Assembly: GCA_025359215.1 (NCBI GenBank)
Contig: JANYHE010000057.1
Location: 1-64,000, forward strand
Reading direction: 5' to 3'
Length of the DNA stretch: 64,000 nt
Origin: Hyphomicrobiales bacterium
Lineage (GTDB): Bacteria; Pseudomonadota; Alphaproteobacteria; Rhizobiales; Aestuariivirgaceae
Under the pieces are notes generated by a model that was given only the letters and a program-made list of their open reading frames with translations, did not search any database and had not been told where the DNA came from. Position numbers and translations under genes: made by a program. Shown here piece after piece: positions 54,123 to 63,549 of this stretch (position 1 is its first letter; every line of letters begins with the position of its first letter).

Positions 54123-55523
54123 ATGTCCACCATGCCGGAATATGACCCTGTAACGGGCGAGATTATCGAAGCTGCTAAGCCTAATTTAGGGGAGCAATCT
54201 GTGACGGAACTTTCTCATGCTCTGAAACGCACGTTAGAGGATCGTTTTGGCCATGTGCGCGTGCGGGGTGAGATATCCGGCTTTCGCGGTGCACATTCAT
54301 CGGGGCATTGCTATTTTGCGCTGAAAGATGATGGCGCGAAGCTGGATGCCGTGATTTGGCGGGGAGCATTCAACAAATTAAAGTCTAAACTGCAGGAAGG
54401 GTTGGAAGTGATCGCCACGGGTAAAATCACATCTTACCCAGGCAAATCCAACTACCAGATTGTGATTGAAAATGTGGAGCCTGCAGGCGTTGGCGCTTTG
54501 ATGGCACTGCTGGAGGAGCGCAAGAAAAAGCTCGCTGCGGAGGGATTGTTCGATCAGGACCGCAAGCGGGAGCTTCCCTATTTGCCAAACGTCATTGGCA
54601 TTATCACATCGCCGACGGGTGCTGTAATCCGTGATATTCTCCATCGGTTGAATGATCGTTTCCCTCGCCATGTGATTGTTTGGCCTGTGCGGGTGCAAGG
54701 TGATACAGCAGCGGCCGAAGTGGCTGCAGCCATTCGTGGGTTTAATGCCATGGCCAAAAGGCCAGATTTGTTGATCGTGGCGCGTGGCGGTGGATCGCTT
54801 GAAGACCTATGGTGCTTCAATGAAGAAATCGTTGTTCGGGCGGCGGCGGAAAGTGAAATTCCGCTGATTTCAGCCATTGGCCATGAAACAGATACAACTC
54901 TGATTGATTTTGCATCGGATTGGCGTGCGCCGACACCCACGGCGGCTGCCGAACGTGCCGTTCCTGTGCGGGTGGATTTGTTGGCGGAAGTGGCTTCACT
55001 TCATGCAAGGCAGAAACGCACTTTGGGGCGCATCATGTCTGATGCACAAGTTAGGCTGCGTTCAGCGGCGCGGGCCTTGCCGAAGCCTGACGAAATTTTG
55101 GCCATGGCCCGGCAAAGATTAGACACTGCAACGGCAAAATTGCCCAAGGCCTTGAAAGCCAATGTTCAGGACCATGCAGTGCGTTTGGCCCGAAGTTCTG
55201 GCAAGCTTTCAACCAAGCCATTAACTTTGCGTATTGCTGAGCAGCGACGCCGCTTAGACGAGCAAAATGGGCGTTTGGGCCGTGGGCTCAATCAACTGCT
55301 GACAAAGCGAAAAGACCGCCTGCTGGCAGAGACAAAGCTGTTTGGATCGCTCAATTATCATTCTATATTGGCGCGCGGGTTTGCAGTGCTGCGCGATGAA
55401 CACCAGCGCCCATTGCGCGGCGTTATCGGCGTTAAGGAATTGGCCAAGCTTGAAATTGAAATGGCGGATGGACGCTTAAATGTTATGGTGCCTGCGAAAA
55501 AGTTGCAAGGATCACTCTTTTAA
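54123..55523 (+). CDS. xseA: Exodeoxyribonuclease VII large subunit
   Basis: 466-residue large subunit of exonuclease VII. An N-terminal OB fold ([26 protein letters not shown]), the catalytic domain ([71 protein letters not shown]) and a long helical C-terminal part are all visible. The small subunit xseB is not in the window. ATG 54123 and 54132 are both possible; TTG 54120 is disregarded. Confidence 0.94.
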   Translation: MSTMPEYDPVTGEIIEAAKPNLGEQSVTELSHALKRTLEDRFGHVRVRGEISGFRGAHSSGHCYFALKDDGAKLDAVIWRGAFNKLKSKLQEGLEVIATGKITSYPGKSNYQIVIENVEPAGVGALMALLEERKKKLAAEGLFDQDRKRELPYLPNVIGIITSPTGAVIRDILHRLNDRFPRHVIVWPVRVQGDTAAAEVAAAIRGFNAMAKRPDLLIVARGGGSLEDLWCFNEEIVVRAAAESEIPLISAIGHETDTTLIDFASDWRAPTPTAAAERAVPVRVDLLAEVASLHARQKRTLGRIMSDAQVRLRSAARALPKPDEILAMARQRLDTATAKLPKALKANVQDHAVRLARSSGKLSTKPLTLRIAEQRRRLDEQNGRLGRGLNQLLTKRKDRLLAETKLFGSLNYHSILARGFAVLRDEHQRPLRGVIGVKELAKLEIEMADGRLNVMVPAKKLQGSLF

Positions 55524-55552
55524 TCGAGGCTGAAATTCACTAAGATTAGGAT

Positions 55553-55762
55553 ATGAATTACATCGATCCTATCTTGCCTCCCCAGCGCGAAGCCAAAATT
55601 AGATATTTGGATGGCGATTATCAGATTTTGCGCGAAGGCGAATTTGTGCGCTGTGCGGTTTCTGGTGACCCCATTCGCATTGATAATTTGCGCTATTGGA
55701 GTGTGGACAAGCAAGTGGCCTTCAAATCGGCTTGGGAGTCTTTTTTGGATTCCCGTCGCTGA
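55553..55762 (+). CDS. DUF2093 family small protein
   Basis: 69 residues matching DUF2093: EAKIRYLDGDYQILREGEFVRCAVSG followed by DPIRIDNLRYWSVDKQVAF. Highly conserved in Hyphomicrobiales and often found next to xseA, 29 bases upstream here. It has no membrane segment and no known function. Stop lies directly against the stop of the minus-strand gene. Confidence 0.85.
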   Translation: MNYIDPILPPQREAKIRYLDGDYQILREGEFVRCAVSGDPIRIDNLRYWSVDKQVAFKSAWESFLDSRR

Positions 55763-56047
55763 TTAAATCACATTCATGAATTTATGCCAAAAACTTACCA
55801 TGTGAGAATGGTAAAATGGCATGAATTGTTCTTGCGTTAAAATAACGAGATTGGCGCCAATCAATAATGCTTGGATCATTTGGCTTGCGCCATTTCTCAC
55901 AGGATCACGGCCGCGCATTCTGCGAATGATCAGAAAAATGAAAATAATAGAGTTAATGGCCAAAAGCTGCACAATGAGCGGAGGATTTCCTCTGGTCAGG
56001 GTGTCATACCACACTTCCCAATGGGTTCGTTTAAAGAGTTCGATCAT
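55763..56047 (-). CDS. Small membrane protein, unknown
   Basis: 94 residues with two predicted membrane segments, about 25-41 (IVQLLAINSIIFIFLII) and 56-71 (MIQALLIGANLVILTQ), joined by a basic loop RRMRGRDPVRNGAS. I do not recognise a named family. The compact tail-to-tail packing with DUF2093 and a clean single frame support a real gene; the ribosome site is poor. Confidence 0.55.
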   Translation of the reverse strand: MIELFKRTHWEVWYDTLTRGNPPLIVQLLAINSIIFIFLIIRRMRGRDPVRNGASQMIQALLIGANLVILTQEQFMPFYHSHMVSFWHKFMNVI

Positions 56048-56126
56048 GACTGGCTGAAGGCCTCTATGGTTGACACATTGCCGACCATTTTATGGACTGA
56101 ACGTTAAGGTTTAGTTGAGGTGAACT

Positions 56127-56213
56127 ATGAAGTTGTATGCAATGCCCACGTGCCCACAGCCCTGTGCAAGGGCTGGTGCGCTGCACAATCAGCGTCTATA
56201 TAGCAATTATTAA
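56127..56213 (+). CDS. Small leader ORF upstream of DAHP synthase
   Basis: 28-codon frame beginning [14 protein letters not shown] and ending RLYSNY, with three tyrosines (positions 4, 25 and 28). It has a strong ribosome site, TTGAGGTG, 4-5 bases before its ATG, better than that of many genes here. It stops 19 bases before the aroG start. Its coding region covers two segments able to form competing RNA pairings, so translation of this ORF could regulate the downstream gene. It could also be a chance frame; it is not a known leader family to me. Confidence 0.45.
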   Translation: MKLYAMPTCPQPCARAGALHNQRLYSNY

Positions 56214-56219
56214 TGTGCA
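56157..56219 (+). promoter_or_regulatory. Candidate RNA switch in the aroG leader
   Basis: Hairpin 1: CAGCCCT (56157-56163) with AGGGCTG (56169-56175), loop GTGCA. Hairpin 2: GTGC (56176-56179) with GCAC (56183-56186). Alternative pairings: TGCACA (56182-56187) is complementary both to TGTGCA at 56163-56168 and to TGTGCA at 56214-56219, the latter directly adjoining the GGAG ribosome site of aroG. Such mutually exclusive pairs are typical of translation-coupled attenuators. No U-run is present, so control would act on translation. Confidence 0.4.
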
Positions 56220-56232
56220 CGGAGTGAGAGTT

Positions 56233-57633
56233 ATGAATTCGAATTGGACACCTGATAGCTGGCGCAAATTTCCGGTTATGCAGATGCCTGACTATCAGGA
56301 TGCTGAGAAACTTAAAGTAGTTGAAGCCCGATTGGCTGGCTTTCCACCTTTGGTTTTTGCAGGTGAAGCGCGCAAATTGAGGCGTAAATTAGCCAAGGTT
56401 GCCGAGGGCAAAGCCTTTTTGCTGCAAGGCGGCGACTGCGCTGAAAGTTTTGCTGAGCATTCTGCCGATAATATTCGAGATTTTTTCCGCGTGTTTTTGC
56501 AAATGTCGGTGGTGCTGACATTTGCTGGCGGTGTTCCTATCGTAAAAGTTGGCCGTATTGCTGGCCAGTTTGCCAAGCCGCGCTCCTCACCCACTGAAAT
56601 TATTGATGGTGTGGAATATCCTATTTATCGCGGCGACATTGTGAATGACGCTGAAGCAACTGTTGCTGGCCGCATTCCTGATCCTGAGCGCCAAATTATG
56701 GCTTATCGCCAATCTGCGGCCACGTTGAACTTGCTGCGGGCCTTTGCCCAAGGCGGCTATGCCAATCTTGAGCATGTACATAAATGGACGCTTGGATATT
56801 TGAAAGATTCGCCTGCTTCTGAACAATATCAAGAATTGGCAGATCGGATTACGGAAACCATGGGCTTCATGAAAGCCATTGGCATTACGGCGGAGACGGC
56901 ACCACAATTGCGTTCCACGGATTTCTTCACCAGCCATGAAGCTTTGCTGCTGGGCTATGAAGAAGCCATGACGCGCAACGATTCAACCAGCGGCGATTAT
57001 TATGCCACGTCCGGACATATGATTTGGATTGGTGATCGCACGCGCCAGCTTGATCATGCACATGTGGAATTTGCACGGGGCATTAAAAATCCGATTGGGT
57101 TGAAATGCGGTCCATCTTTAAAACCAGATGAGCTTATCAAACTGATTGATGTGCTGAACCCTGAGAATGAGCCCGGCCGATTAACTCTTATCGCGCGCTT
57201 TGGTGCCGATAAAGTTGAAAAGCATTTGCCTGATTTAATTCGCGCTGTGAAGCGTGAGGGCCGTGTTGTGGTTTGGTCCTGTGATCCGATGCATGGCAAC
57301 ACCATCAAGGCGACATCTGGTTATAAAACGCGCACTTTTGATTCCATCATGACTGAAGTGCGCCGCTTTATGGGTGTGCATCAGGCAGAAGGCACCCATG
57401 CGGGCGGCGTTCATGTGGAAATGACGGGTAAGGACGTGACCGAATGCACAGGTGGGCTTCGTGCGCTTCGCGATGAGGATCTGAATGATCGGTATCACAC
57501 ATTCTGTGATCCACGCCTCAATGCTGCACAGGCTTTGGAGCTATCATTTCTCATTGCTGAAGAGCTGAAAAAAGAACTGGCCTCTCGCCCTAAAACTTGG
57601 GCTGATGAAGAAGCTGTTGAAGCTGCGGAGTAA
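56233..57633 (+). CDS. aroG: Class II 3-deoxy-7-phosphoheptulonate (DAHP) synthase
   Basis: 466-residue plant-type (class II) DAHP synthase, first step of the shikimate pathway, joining phosphoenolpyruvate and erythrose 4-phosphate. Motifs: [71 protein letters not shown] and [21 protein letters not shown] 56233 has GGAG 8 bases upstream; a longer frame to 56137 runs through the leader region and is not conserved-looking. A strong terminator follows. Confidence 0.95.
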   Translation: MNSNWTPDSWRKFPVMQMPDYQDAEKLKVVEARLAGFPPLVFAGEARKLRRKLAKVAEGKAFLLQGGDCAESFAEHSADNIRDFFRVFLQMSVVLTFAGGVPIVKVGRIAGQFAKPRSSPTEIIDGVEYPIYRGDIVNDAEATVAGRIPDPERQIMAYRQSAATLNLLRAFAQGGYANLEHVHKWTLGYLKDSPASEQYQELADRITETMGFMKAIGITAETAPQLRSTDFFTSHEALLLGYEEAMTRNDSTSGDYYATSGHMIWIGDRTRQLDHAHVEFARGIKNPIGLKCGPSLKPDELIKLIDVLNPENEPGRLTLIARFGADKVEKHLPDLIRAVKREGRVVVWSCDPMHGNTIKATSGYKTRTFDSIMTEVRRFMGVHQAEGTHAGGVHVEMTGKDVTECTGGLRALRDEDLNDRYHTFCDPRLNAAQALELSFLIAEELKKELASRPKTWADEEAVEAAE

Positions 57634-57642
57634 TTTGCAAAC

Positions 57643-57674
57643 AGGGCGGCTGATTGGCCGCCCTGATTTTATTT
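57643..57674 (+). terminator. Rho-independent terminator of aroG
   Basis: AGGGCGGC (57643-57650) and GCCGCCCT (57657-57664) form a perfect 8-pair G+C-rich stem with a 6-base loop, followed by GATTTTATTT. It begins 10 bases after the aroG stop. Its tail just reaches the 3' end of the convergent hydrolase pseudogene. Confidence 0.85.
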
Positions 57675-58704
57675 ATGGCAACTCAAAATGCTTTGCGATA
57701 CTGTTGATGATGTTATCATGGACAGCTTTGCGATCTGTACCTGCTGGATCGCTGCAGACGGGATCATCTCTTTCTTCCTCTAGAATGGCAGCACCTTTGG
57801 GTTTGCATAATGGCATGGCGGTGAAATGCGTGGCGGGTGCTATTACTTCGACATGTGCATTTGGCACCAAGCTTTCAAAACCGGAACCCAGCGCAGATGT
57901 GTCGGTCGGAAATTGACGGTCCAACCCTGTTCCTAACCCAATGATGAGCAATTTATTCTGATCAAGATCGCGTATATTTTAAGGACCCATTTTCCATGTC
58001 AGTCCCGGCTCGATTGCGGCCACTGCCTTGATACGGGGATCTTTATAACTGGCGGTCCAGCGAGATTTTTCAGTTTTTTCGGGGTCAAAACCAAAATGCT
58101 CCAGATCGGTACAATTGTTTGATCGTTCGCCAGCATCTTTGCAATAAGTCTTGTTGCCTTCAAGGTTTGCTGTGGCACCACCAAGTGAAAGTGCCGTCCA
58201 CCCACCGAACGAAAACCCAGCAGCATAAATGCGGTCTTTGTCAATCGCAGTTGCGAAGGCAGGGTCTGCTAGGACGTCTTCTAATGCAACCTCCAAGTCT
58301 TGCACGCGGGTCCAATGGTTAAACATCGTTTTTGGGTCACGGTCTTTGAACCAACCATTAGGGTGATTTACACTCACAACTATGGCGCCTTTTTCCGCCA
58401 ATCCTGATGCCAGCCAATTCAGGCTGAGATAGGTTCCTCCCATGCCATGTGACAAAAGCACGATCGGATGCTTGCCAGGCGTCGCTGGCGCATTGCGCAG
58501 CACATCGCCGCCTTGAAATACGGCATTATCGGCAAAGAGTTCGGACTTGCCTTCAGTTGCAGGATACCAAATGGCCACCTGCATTTTGCGGCCATGATGG
58601 GGCGCTAAAATTTCCCGTTCCATAAGCCCGGGTGCGTCAGTTGCCATTGCGCATGGAGAAAGCAGCAGTGACAGGGTTAAAAATGTTGAAGAAAGAATTT
58701 TCAT
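57673..58704 (-). pseudogene. Dienelactone-hydrolase-like exported hydrolase, interrupted by in-frame stop
   Basis: The frame runs 344 codons from ATG 58704 (RBS AAAGGA) to 57673 but contains one TAA at codon 242 (57981-57979). The part before encodes a signal peptide (MKILSSTFLTLSLLLSPCAMA), oxyanion region LLSHGMGGTYLS and nucleophile Ser in GFSFGGW. The part after continues without a frameshift (NIRDLDQNKLLIIGLGTG...) and carries the probable catalytic His in APATHFTAM and a C-rich tail. A single GAA-to-TAA change would explain it. The truncated product would lack the catalytic His, so activity is probably lost unless the stop is a sequencing error or read through. Confidence 0.85.
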
Positions 58705-58834
58705 GTGAGGGTCCTTTGTTAAAGTTACCCATTCTTTCAGCCATGAATTTAGAGGAAAAACGTCCTCGAACCGAATATAGGTCGTCAAGATCCGGTTTTA
58801 GGACTTAGAAGATGACATAACTGGATTTTCTCCG

Positions 58835-59839
58835 ATGCCCGTATTGCCCATTCCGATGATTATATCTCTGCTGCTGTTTGGATTTTTAGTTCAGCGCATT
58901 GTTGCGCGTGAATCTCATTTCACACTTTTGGCCCTGATCGCGGCTTGCGCAATTCAAAGCACAATCATCGCGCTGGCGCAGTATTATGGCGTTTCAGCAA
59001 TCCGACCATTGCAGCCCATTCTCGCGATGACAATTGCGCCCATTGCCTGGGCTGCTTTTCGCAATGCCGCTGGCGGCGATGTGCGCTTGAACCATTTGCT
59101 GCAGCACGCTGTGGGGCCACTTCTGGCAGTTGTCCTTTTGATCGTGTATCCAGATTTTCTGGATGTAGCCATACCCGTTTCTTTCGTTGGTTACGGCTTT
59201 GCGATTTTAATCCATCTCTGGCGCGGTGAAGACAGCCTTTTGCACAGTCGATTGGAAAGCGGTTCGCGCGCACTTTTAGCGTGGCGCATTCTGGGCATTT
59301 CACTCATCGCTTCGGCCCTGTGCGATGTTCTTATTGCTGTTGGAATGGCGAATGGTGTGCAATCCTACGTGTTATGGATCCCAAGTGTAGTTTCTTCGCT
59401 TTCACTTTTAAGTCTCGGAGTCTTGAGCCTAACAAAGGCCGTTGAAAGCAAGCGCGAACACGAAACGGAGCCATTGTCAGAAGAAGACGCAAAACGCGAC
59501 CAAGCTATGATGATAGATTTGGATAAATATCTGGAAGTGCATAAGCCCTATCTTGATCCTGATCTTACTTTGGCAAGATTAGCGCGAAAGTTGATCTTTC
59601 CGGCAAAGCAACTATCAGCTGCCATTAATCGCACCAGAAACGAGAACGTTTCACGTTTTATCAATTGCCACCGCATTGAACATGCGTGCAAGCTCATGAC
59701 AGAAGGAAAGTCCGTTACAATTTCGATGTTTGATTCCGGCTTCAACACAAAATCAAATTTCAACCGCGAGTTTTTGCGTATTAAAGCCATGAGCCCAAGC
59801 AAATGGCAGGAGAGCAATTGCCCATTGCAAAAAAAATGA
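58835..59839 (+). CDS. AraC-family regulator with membrane-spanning sensor
   Basis: 334 residues. The first ~205 residues hold about seven hydrophobic segments (for example IPMIISLLLFGFLVQRIVA, LLAVVLLIVYPDFLDVAI, WIPSVVSSLSLLSLGVLSL). The C-terminal ~110 residues form an AraC/XylS helix-turn-helix domain (DPDLTLARLARKLIFPAKQLSAAINR ... GFNTKSNFNREFLRIKAMSPSKWQ). It is divergent from the broken hydrolase, 130 bases away, and was probably its regulator. The ligand would be sensed in or through the membrane. Confidence 0.88.
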   Translation: MPVLPIPMIISLLLFGFLVQRIVARESHFTLLALIAACAIQSTIIALAQYYGVSAIRPLQPILAMTIAPIAWAAFRNAAGGDVRLNHLLQHAVGPLLAVVLLIVYPDFLDVAIPVSFVGYGFAILIHLWRGEDSLLHSRLESGSRALLAWRILGISLIASALCDVLIAVGMANGVQSYVLWIPSVVSSLSLLSLGVLSLTKAVESKREHETEPLSEEDAKRDQAMMIDLDKYLEVHKPYLDPDLTLARLARKLIFPAKQLSAAINRTRNENVSRFINCHRIEHACKLMTEGKSVTISMFDSGFNTKSNFNREFLRIKAMSPSKWQESNCPLQKK

Positions 59840-59884
59840 TCCAGACCCATATCTGTATCATGTGCAATTACATAAGGCTTCATC

Positions 59885-60565
59885 ATGATTGATCTTTATT
59901 ATTGGCCCACCCCAAATGGTCATAAAATTACTGTTTTCCTCGAAGAAGCGGGGCTTGAGTACAATATTCATCGTGTGAACATTGGCACGGGTGAACAGTT
60001 CAAGCCGGAATTTTTGGCGATTTCGCCCAACAATCGGATGCCTGCCATTGTGGATCATAACCCCGCTGGTGGTGGTGCGCCGATCAGTGTTTTTGAATCA
60101 GGTGCCATTCTTTTGTATCTCGCCGAAAAGGTGGGCAAGTTCATTCCAGCCGATATTCGGGGCCGCGTTGAGGTTCTGCAATGGCTGAATTGGCAGATGG
60201 GCGGGCTTGGCCCGATGGCTGGCCAGAATGGTCATTTTAATGTTTATGCGCCCGAAAAAGTGCCTTATGCCATTGAACGTTACACCAAAGAAACCAACCG
60301 CCTTTATGGCGTGTTGAACAAGCGCTTGGCGGACCGTGATTTTGTGACGGGGGATTATTCTATTGCCGATATGGCAATTTATCCTTGGATTGTGCCTTAT
60401 GAAAACCATAAGCAGAAGCTTGAAGATTTTCCGCATTTGCACCGGTGGTTTGATGTTGTGAAAGCTCGGCCTGCTGTGGTGAAAGCTTATGCGCTTGCGC
60501 CGCCGGCAAAGCCGATGACCGAAGAAGCAAAGAAAGTTCTCTTTGGGCAAACGGCGCGGGCTTAA
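59885..60565 (+). CDS. yfcG: Glutathione S-transferase, YfcG/Nu class
   Basis: 226 residues closely resembling E. coli YfcG: MIDLYYWPTPNGHKITVFLEEAGLEY, FLAISPNNRMPAIVDHNPAGGG, FESGAILLYLAEKVGKF, LQWLNWQMGGLGPMAGQNGHF, YSIADMAIYPW. Members bind glutathione disulfide and act as disulfide-bond reductases. Thr in PTPNGHK takes the place of the catalytic Ser/Cys. Its stop overlaps that of the EamA gene on the other strand. Confidence 0.9.
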   Translation: MIDLYYWPTPNGHKITVFLEEAGLEYNIHRVNIGTGEQFKPEFLAISPNNRMPAIVDHNPAGGGAPISVFESGAILLYLAEKVGKFIPADIRGRVEVLQWLNWQMGGLGPMAGQNGHFNVYAPEKVPYAIERYTKETNRLYGVLNKRLADRDFVTGDYSIADMAIYPWIVPYENHKQKLEDFPHLHRWFDVVKARPAVVKAYALAPPAKPMTEEAKKVLFGQTARA

Positions 60566-61455
60566 GCGCTGATTTCAAAACCTTCGGGCTGTGCGGGTGT
60601 TTTACCGCGCAGCTCGTTTATAATATGCGTAAAGAGCGCCACGAGAACAATGGCTCCGCCCAGCAATGTGGCAGGGGCTGGTGTTTCTCCCATCAACAGC
60701 CACACCCAAAGGGGCGTGAAAGGCACTTCCAAGGCAGCCAGCAAAGTGGCTTCAGCCGCTGGAATTTTGCGTGAACCCAGTGTGTAAAAAATCAACCCTG
60801 CGCCATTTTGCAAAATGCCAAAGCCACTGATGAGCAGCAAATCATGGCTGCTGACCTGCGCCGATTTCATTGCGAAAAAACTGAAGAGTGAGCACAAGAA
60901 AGCTGACCCTGCCATGGCAGGCAACATGGGCACGTTGCGGTTCTTTCGCAGCAAGACTGAAAAGCTGGCCATGCTCAGTGTCATCAACACGGCCAAGCCT
61001 TTGCCAAGCATCGAACCGCCAAAACCTGCGCCAGCAATCATCACAATCACGCCAAGCAGCGCCACGGCGCTTGCGATTAATGTGGAGCGCGACGGTTTTT
61101 CACCCAGCGCAAAATAAGCAATGCCCGCCGTGATGAAGGGCACTGTGGCATAAATCACCATGGCATCAGCCACCGAGCCATAGCGCAGTGAGCCTATGCC
61201 TGTGATCATGCCCGCTGCCGAAAGCACGGCCACGGCCAATGATGGCCAGCGCAGCGTTTTTAATGCGGGCAGGGCGTTTTCGCCCTCCAGCACAAAGTAG
61301 GCCAGCAACACCAACGCGCCAGAAAATAACCCGCGCCAGAATAACATTGTGAACAGCTCAGCCGGTATAGCACGCGTGAAAAGGCCTGATGACGACCAGC
61401 ACAGAGCTGCGCAGGCGACGAGCGCTAATCCAAGGCGGTGCTGATTCTGGGCCAT
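60562..61455 (-). CDS. EamA/DMT-family transporter
   Basis: 297-residue inner-membrane protein with ten predicted helices in two EamA repeats (about 10-140 and 150-285). Typical segments: ALVACAALCWSSSGLFTRAI at the start, VADAMVIYATVPFITAGIAYFALGEKPS at the end of repeat 1 and LLAALEVPFTPLWVWLLMGETP near the end of repeat 2. Drug/metabolite exporter superfamily; the substrate is not readable. Single gene with its own promoter region. Confidence 0.9.
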   Translation of the reverse strand: MAQNQHRLGLALVACAALCWSSSGLFTRAIPAELFTMLFWRGLFSGALVLLAYFVLEGENALPALKTLRWPSLAVAVLSAAGMITGIGSLRYGSVADAMVIYATVPFITAGIAYFALGEKPSRSTLIASAVALLGVIVMIAGAGFGGSMLGKGLAVLMTLSMASFSVLLRKNRNVPMLPAMAGSAFLCSLFSFFAMKSAQVSSHDLLLISGFGILQNGAGLIFYTLGSRKIPAAEATLLAALEVPFTPLWVWLLMGETPAPATLLGGAIVLVALFTHIINELRGKTPAQPEGFEISA

Positions 61456-61660
61456 TTACACACTCTAAATTATGATTGGTAATGAGACCTTGACGGCAGC
61501 GCCGCAATCGCGCATTTTGCCGACATGAGTATATGCCGCCCCTATGCCTGCATTATTTGCAGCATTATTATTAACTAGCGAAACATATCGCTGGCTGGGC
61601 GCCGCTTGACTTAAAATCATCTAAAGCGTTTCCCAAGGTCAGCAAGCCTTGAGGAAGACC

Positions 61661-63019
61661 ATGAGCCTACGCCTTTACAATACGCTGACCCGCCAAAAAG
61701 AAGAGTTCGTTCCCATCGATGCTTCCAATGTGCGCATGTATGTGTGCGGCCCCACGGTTTATGATTTCGCCCACATTGGCAATGCCAGGCCAGTGATTGT
61801 GTTTGACGTGTTGTATCGCTTGCTGCGCCATATCTATGGTGAAGGTCATGTGAAATATGTGCGCAACATCACCGATGTGGATGATAAGATCAACGAGCGG
61901 GCTTTACGTGATTTTCCTGAGCTACCGCTGAATGACGCCATTGCGCGGGTGACTGCTAAGACGGCGGACCAGTTTCAAGCCGATGTGAAAGCGCTGGGCT
62001 GCTTGGAACCAACCGTGCAGCCTAGGGCTACCGATAATATTGTTGGCATGATTGAAATGATCAGTACACTGATCACTAAGGGTCATGCCTATGTTGCGGC
62101 GGGAGAAGTGCTATTTGGCGTGGACTCGATGAAAGACTACGGTCAACTGTCTAACCGCAAACTGAAAGACCAAAAAGCCGGTGCTCGCGTGGCCGTGGAT
62201 GCCCACAAGAAAAATCCAGCAGACTTTGTGCTATGGAAATTGTCCTCCGCCGATGAGCCCGGTTGGGAAAGCCCCTGGGGCAGGGGCCGCCCCGGCTGGC
62301 ACATCGAATGCAGCGCCATGAGCAAGCGCTATTTGGGTGAAGTGTTTGACATCCATGGCGGCGGATTAGATTTAATCTTCCCGCACCACGAAAATGAAAT
62401 CGCCCAAAGCCGCTGCGTGCACGGCACCGATGTGATGGCGAATGTGTGGATGCATAACGGATTCCTGCAAGTTGAAGGACAGAAGATGTCGAAGAGCTTG
62501 GGGAATTTTACTACTATTGCCGATGTGTTGAAGGATTGGTCGGGCGAAGTTGCAAGATTCAATATGCTGCGCACGCATTATCGCCAGCCGATTGATTGGA
62601 CGGTTGCGAGTTTAGAAGAAAGTAAGAATATCCTTCTTGATTGGCGCGATAGAATCGGTGACGTGATGACGCCAAGGCCCGATGCAGAAGTTGTTGCTGC
62701 ACTATCAGACGATCTTAATACACATGGCGCGATCACGAGGATGCATATTTTAGCTAAAAATGGTTCCGTAGTCGCATTGCTTGGTTCATTGGAACTGTTA
62801 GGCATCGGTTTAGCTACTCTGCCTAGGGAGCAGAATGTGTTGGTGAAAAAACAAGTGGAAGAATTAATTGAGGCCCGCAACCAAGCCCGCAACGCTAAGG
62901 ATTGGAAACGAGCAGACGAAATTCGCGAAGAAATAGCATCTAAGTATTACGTCTACCTTTCTGACCTGAAGGACCCAGCGACAGGAGTGATAAAAACCAC
63001 CTGGGAAATGAGGCGATGA
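61661..63019 (+). CDS. cysS: Cysteinyl-tRNA synthetase
   Basis: 452-residue class I synthetase. HIGH-type motif HIGNARP, zinc ligand Cys in [10 protein letters not shown], further ligands Cys and His/Glu in [10 protein letters not shown] and [11 protein letters not shown], and [11 protein letters not shown] 61661 has GAGGA 5 bases upstream; ATG 61649 is less well placed. The stop overlaps the start of the DUF559 frame in an ATGA junction (63016-63019). Confidence 0.95.
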   Translation: MSLRLYNTLTRQKEEFVPIDASNVRMYVCGPTVYDFAHIGNARPVIVFDVLYRLLRHIYGEGHVKYVRNITDVDDKINERALRDFPELPLNDAIARVTAKTADQFQADVKALGCLEPTVQPRATDNIVGMIEMISTLITKGHAYVAAGEVLFGVDSMKDYGQLSNRKLKDQKAGARVAVDAHKKNPADFVLWKLSSADEPGWESPWGRGRPGWHIECSAMSKRYLGEVFDIHGGGLDLIFPHHENEIAQSRCVHGTDVMANVWMHNGFLQVEGQKMSKSLGNFTTIADVLKDWSGEVARFNMLRTHYRQPIDWTVASLEESKNILLDWRDRIGDVMTPRPDAEVVAALSDDLNTHGAITRMHILAKNGSVVALLGSLELLGIGLATLPREQNVLVKKQVEELIEARNQARNAKDWKRADEIREEIASKYYVYLSDLKDPATGVIKTTWEMRR

Positions 63020-63549
63020 TGGCCAGTGACCCCTCATCCGCCCTTCGGGCACCTTCTCCCTCAAGGGGAGAAGGGAAGAAAGAAATAAAGGCAGAAACCA
63101 CATGTTCCCCTTCTCCCCTTGAGGGAGAAGGTGGCGCGAATGCGCCGGATGAGGGGGGTGTTCGCAGCAAGACTCATTTCGCCAAACAACTCCGTCGCAA
63201 TATGACCGATGTTGAAGTGAAGCTTTGGAACGCCCTACGTGACCGCCGCTTTGAAAATTTCAAGTTTCGCAGACAAGTGCCAATCGGAAAATATATTGTC
63301 GATTTCGTTTGCCAAGATCGCAAACTGATTGTTGAACTGGATGGTAGCCAGCATGAAGGATCGCGTTATGACGAAGTGCGCGACGCTTGGTTGAAGTCTG
63401 TTGGCTATAAGGTTTTGCGTTTCTGGAATATTGATATCAATCAGGCGCTGGCTGGAACCTTGCTGGCAATACTTGACTCATTGAACCAACCCCTCATCCG
63501 CCCTTCGGGCACCTTCTCCCTCAAGGGGAGAAGGGGAGAAATTGAGTAA
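63016..63549 (+). CDS. DUF559 endonuclease-like protein embedded in palindromic repeats
   Basis: 177-codon frame. The conserved DUF559 domain covers about residues 55-160: [52 protein letters not shown] (D96 and E107 of a PD-(D/E)XK-like nuclease core) and [12 protein letters not shown]. The first ~48 and last ~20 residues are encoded by three copies of a palindromic repeat ([42 protein letters not shown]), so the real product may start inside the repeat region; no ATG precedes the domain after the repeats apart from M63. It sits between cysS and cimA as an apparent insertion. Function unverified. Confidence 0.75.
   Translation: MMASDPSSALRAPSPSRGEGKKEIKAETTCSPSPLEGEGGANAPDEGGVRSKTHFAKQLRRNMTDVEVKLWNALRDRRFENFKFRRQVPIGKYIVDFVCQDRKLIVELDGSQHEGSRYDEVRDAWLKSVGYKVLRFWNIDINQALAGTLLAILDSLNQPLIRPSGTFSLKGRRGEIE
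63031..63075 (+). repeat. Palindromic repeat, copy 1 (direct)
   Basis: 45-base unit beginning CCCTCATCCGCCCTTCGGG and ending TCAAGGGGAGAAGGG; it contains two stem-forming parts (GCCCTTCGGGC and CCTTCTCCC...GGGGAGAAGG). It is base-for-base identical to the copy at 63491-63535. This repeat type is common in Hyphomicrobiales genomes. Confidence 0.9.
63107..63156 (-). repeat. Palindromic repeat, copy 2 (inverted)
   Basis: Reverse-oriented relative of copies 1 and 3: CCCCTTCTCCCCTTGAGGGAG... through GCGCCGGATGAGGGG. The inner loop differs (GGCGCGAATGCGCC in place of GCCCTTCGGGC), a known variant pattern. It lies 31 bases after copy 1, so the two could form a long hairpin in the transcript just after cysS. 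Confidence 0.88.
63491..63535 (+). repeat. Palindromic repeat, copy 3 (direct)
   Basis: Identical over 45 bases to copy 1 and preceded by AC in both cases. It closes the DUF559 frame, supplying its last codons, and ends 13 bases before the cimA start. Copies 1 and 3 thus form direct repeats around the nuclease-like gene. Confidence 0.9.

Noticed and set aside
61456-61660. Possible riboswitch or T-box ahead of cysS
   Set aside because: Only a short CAAGG/CCTTG dyad near the ribosome site is visible; no conserved T-box elements.
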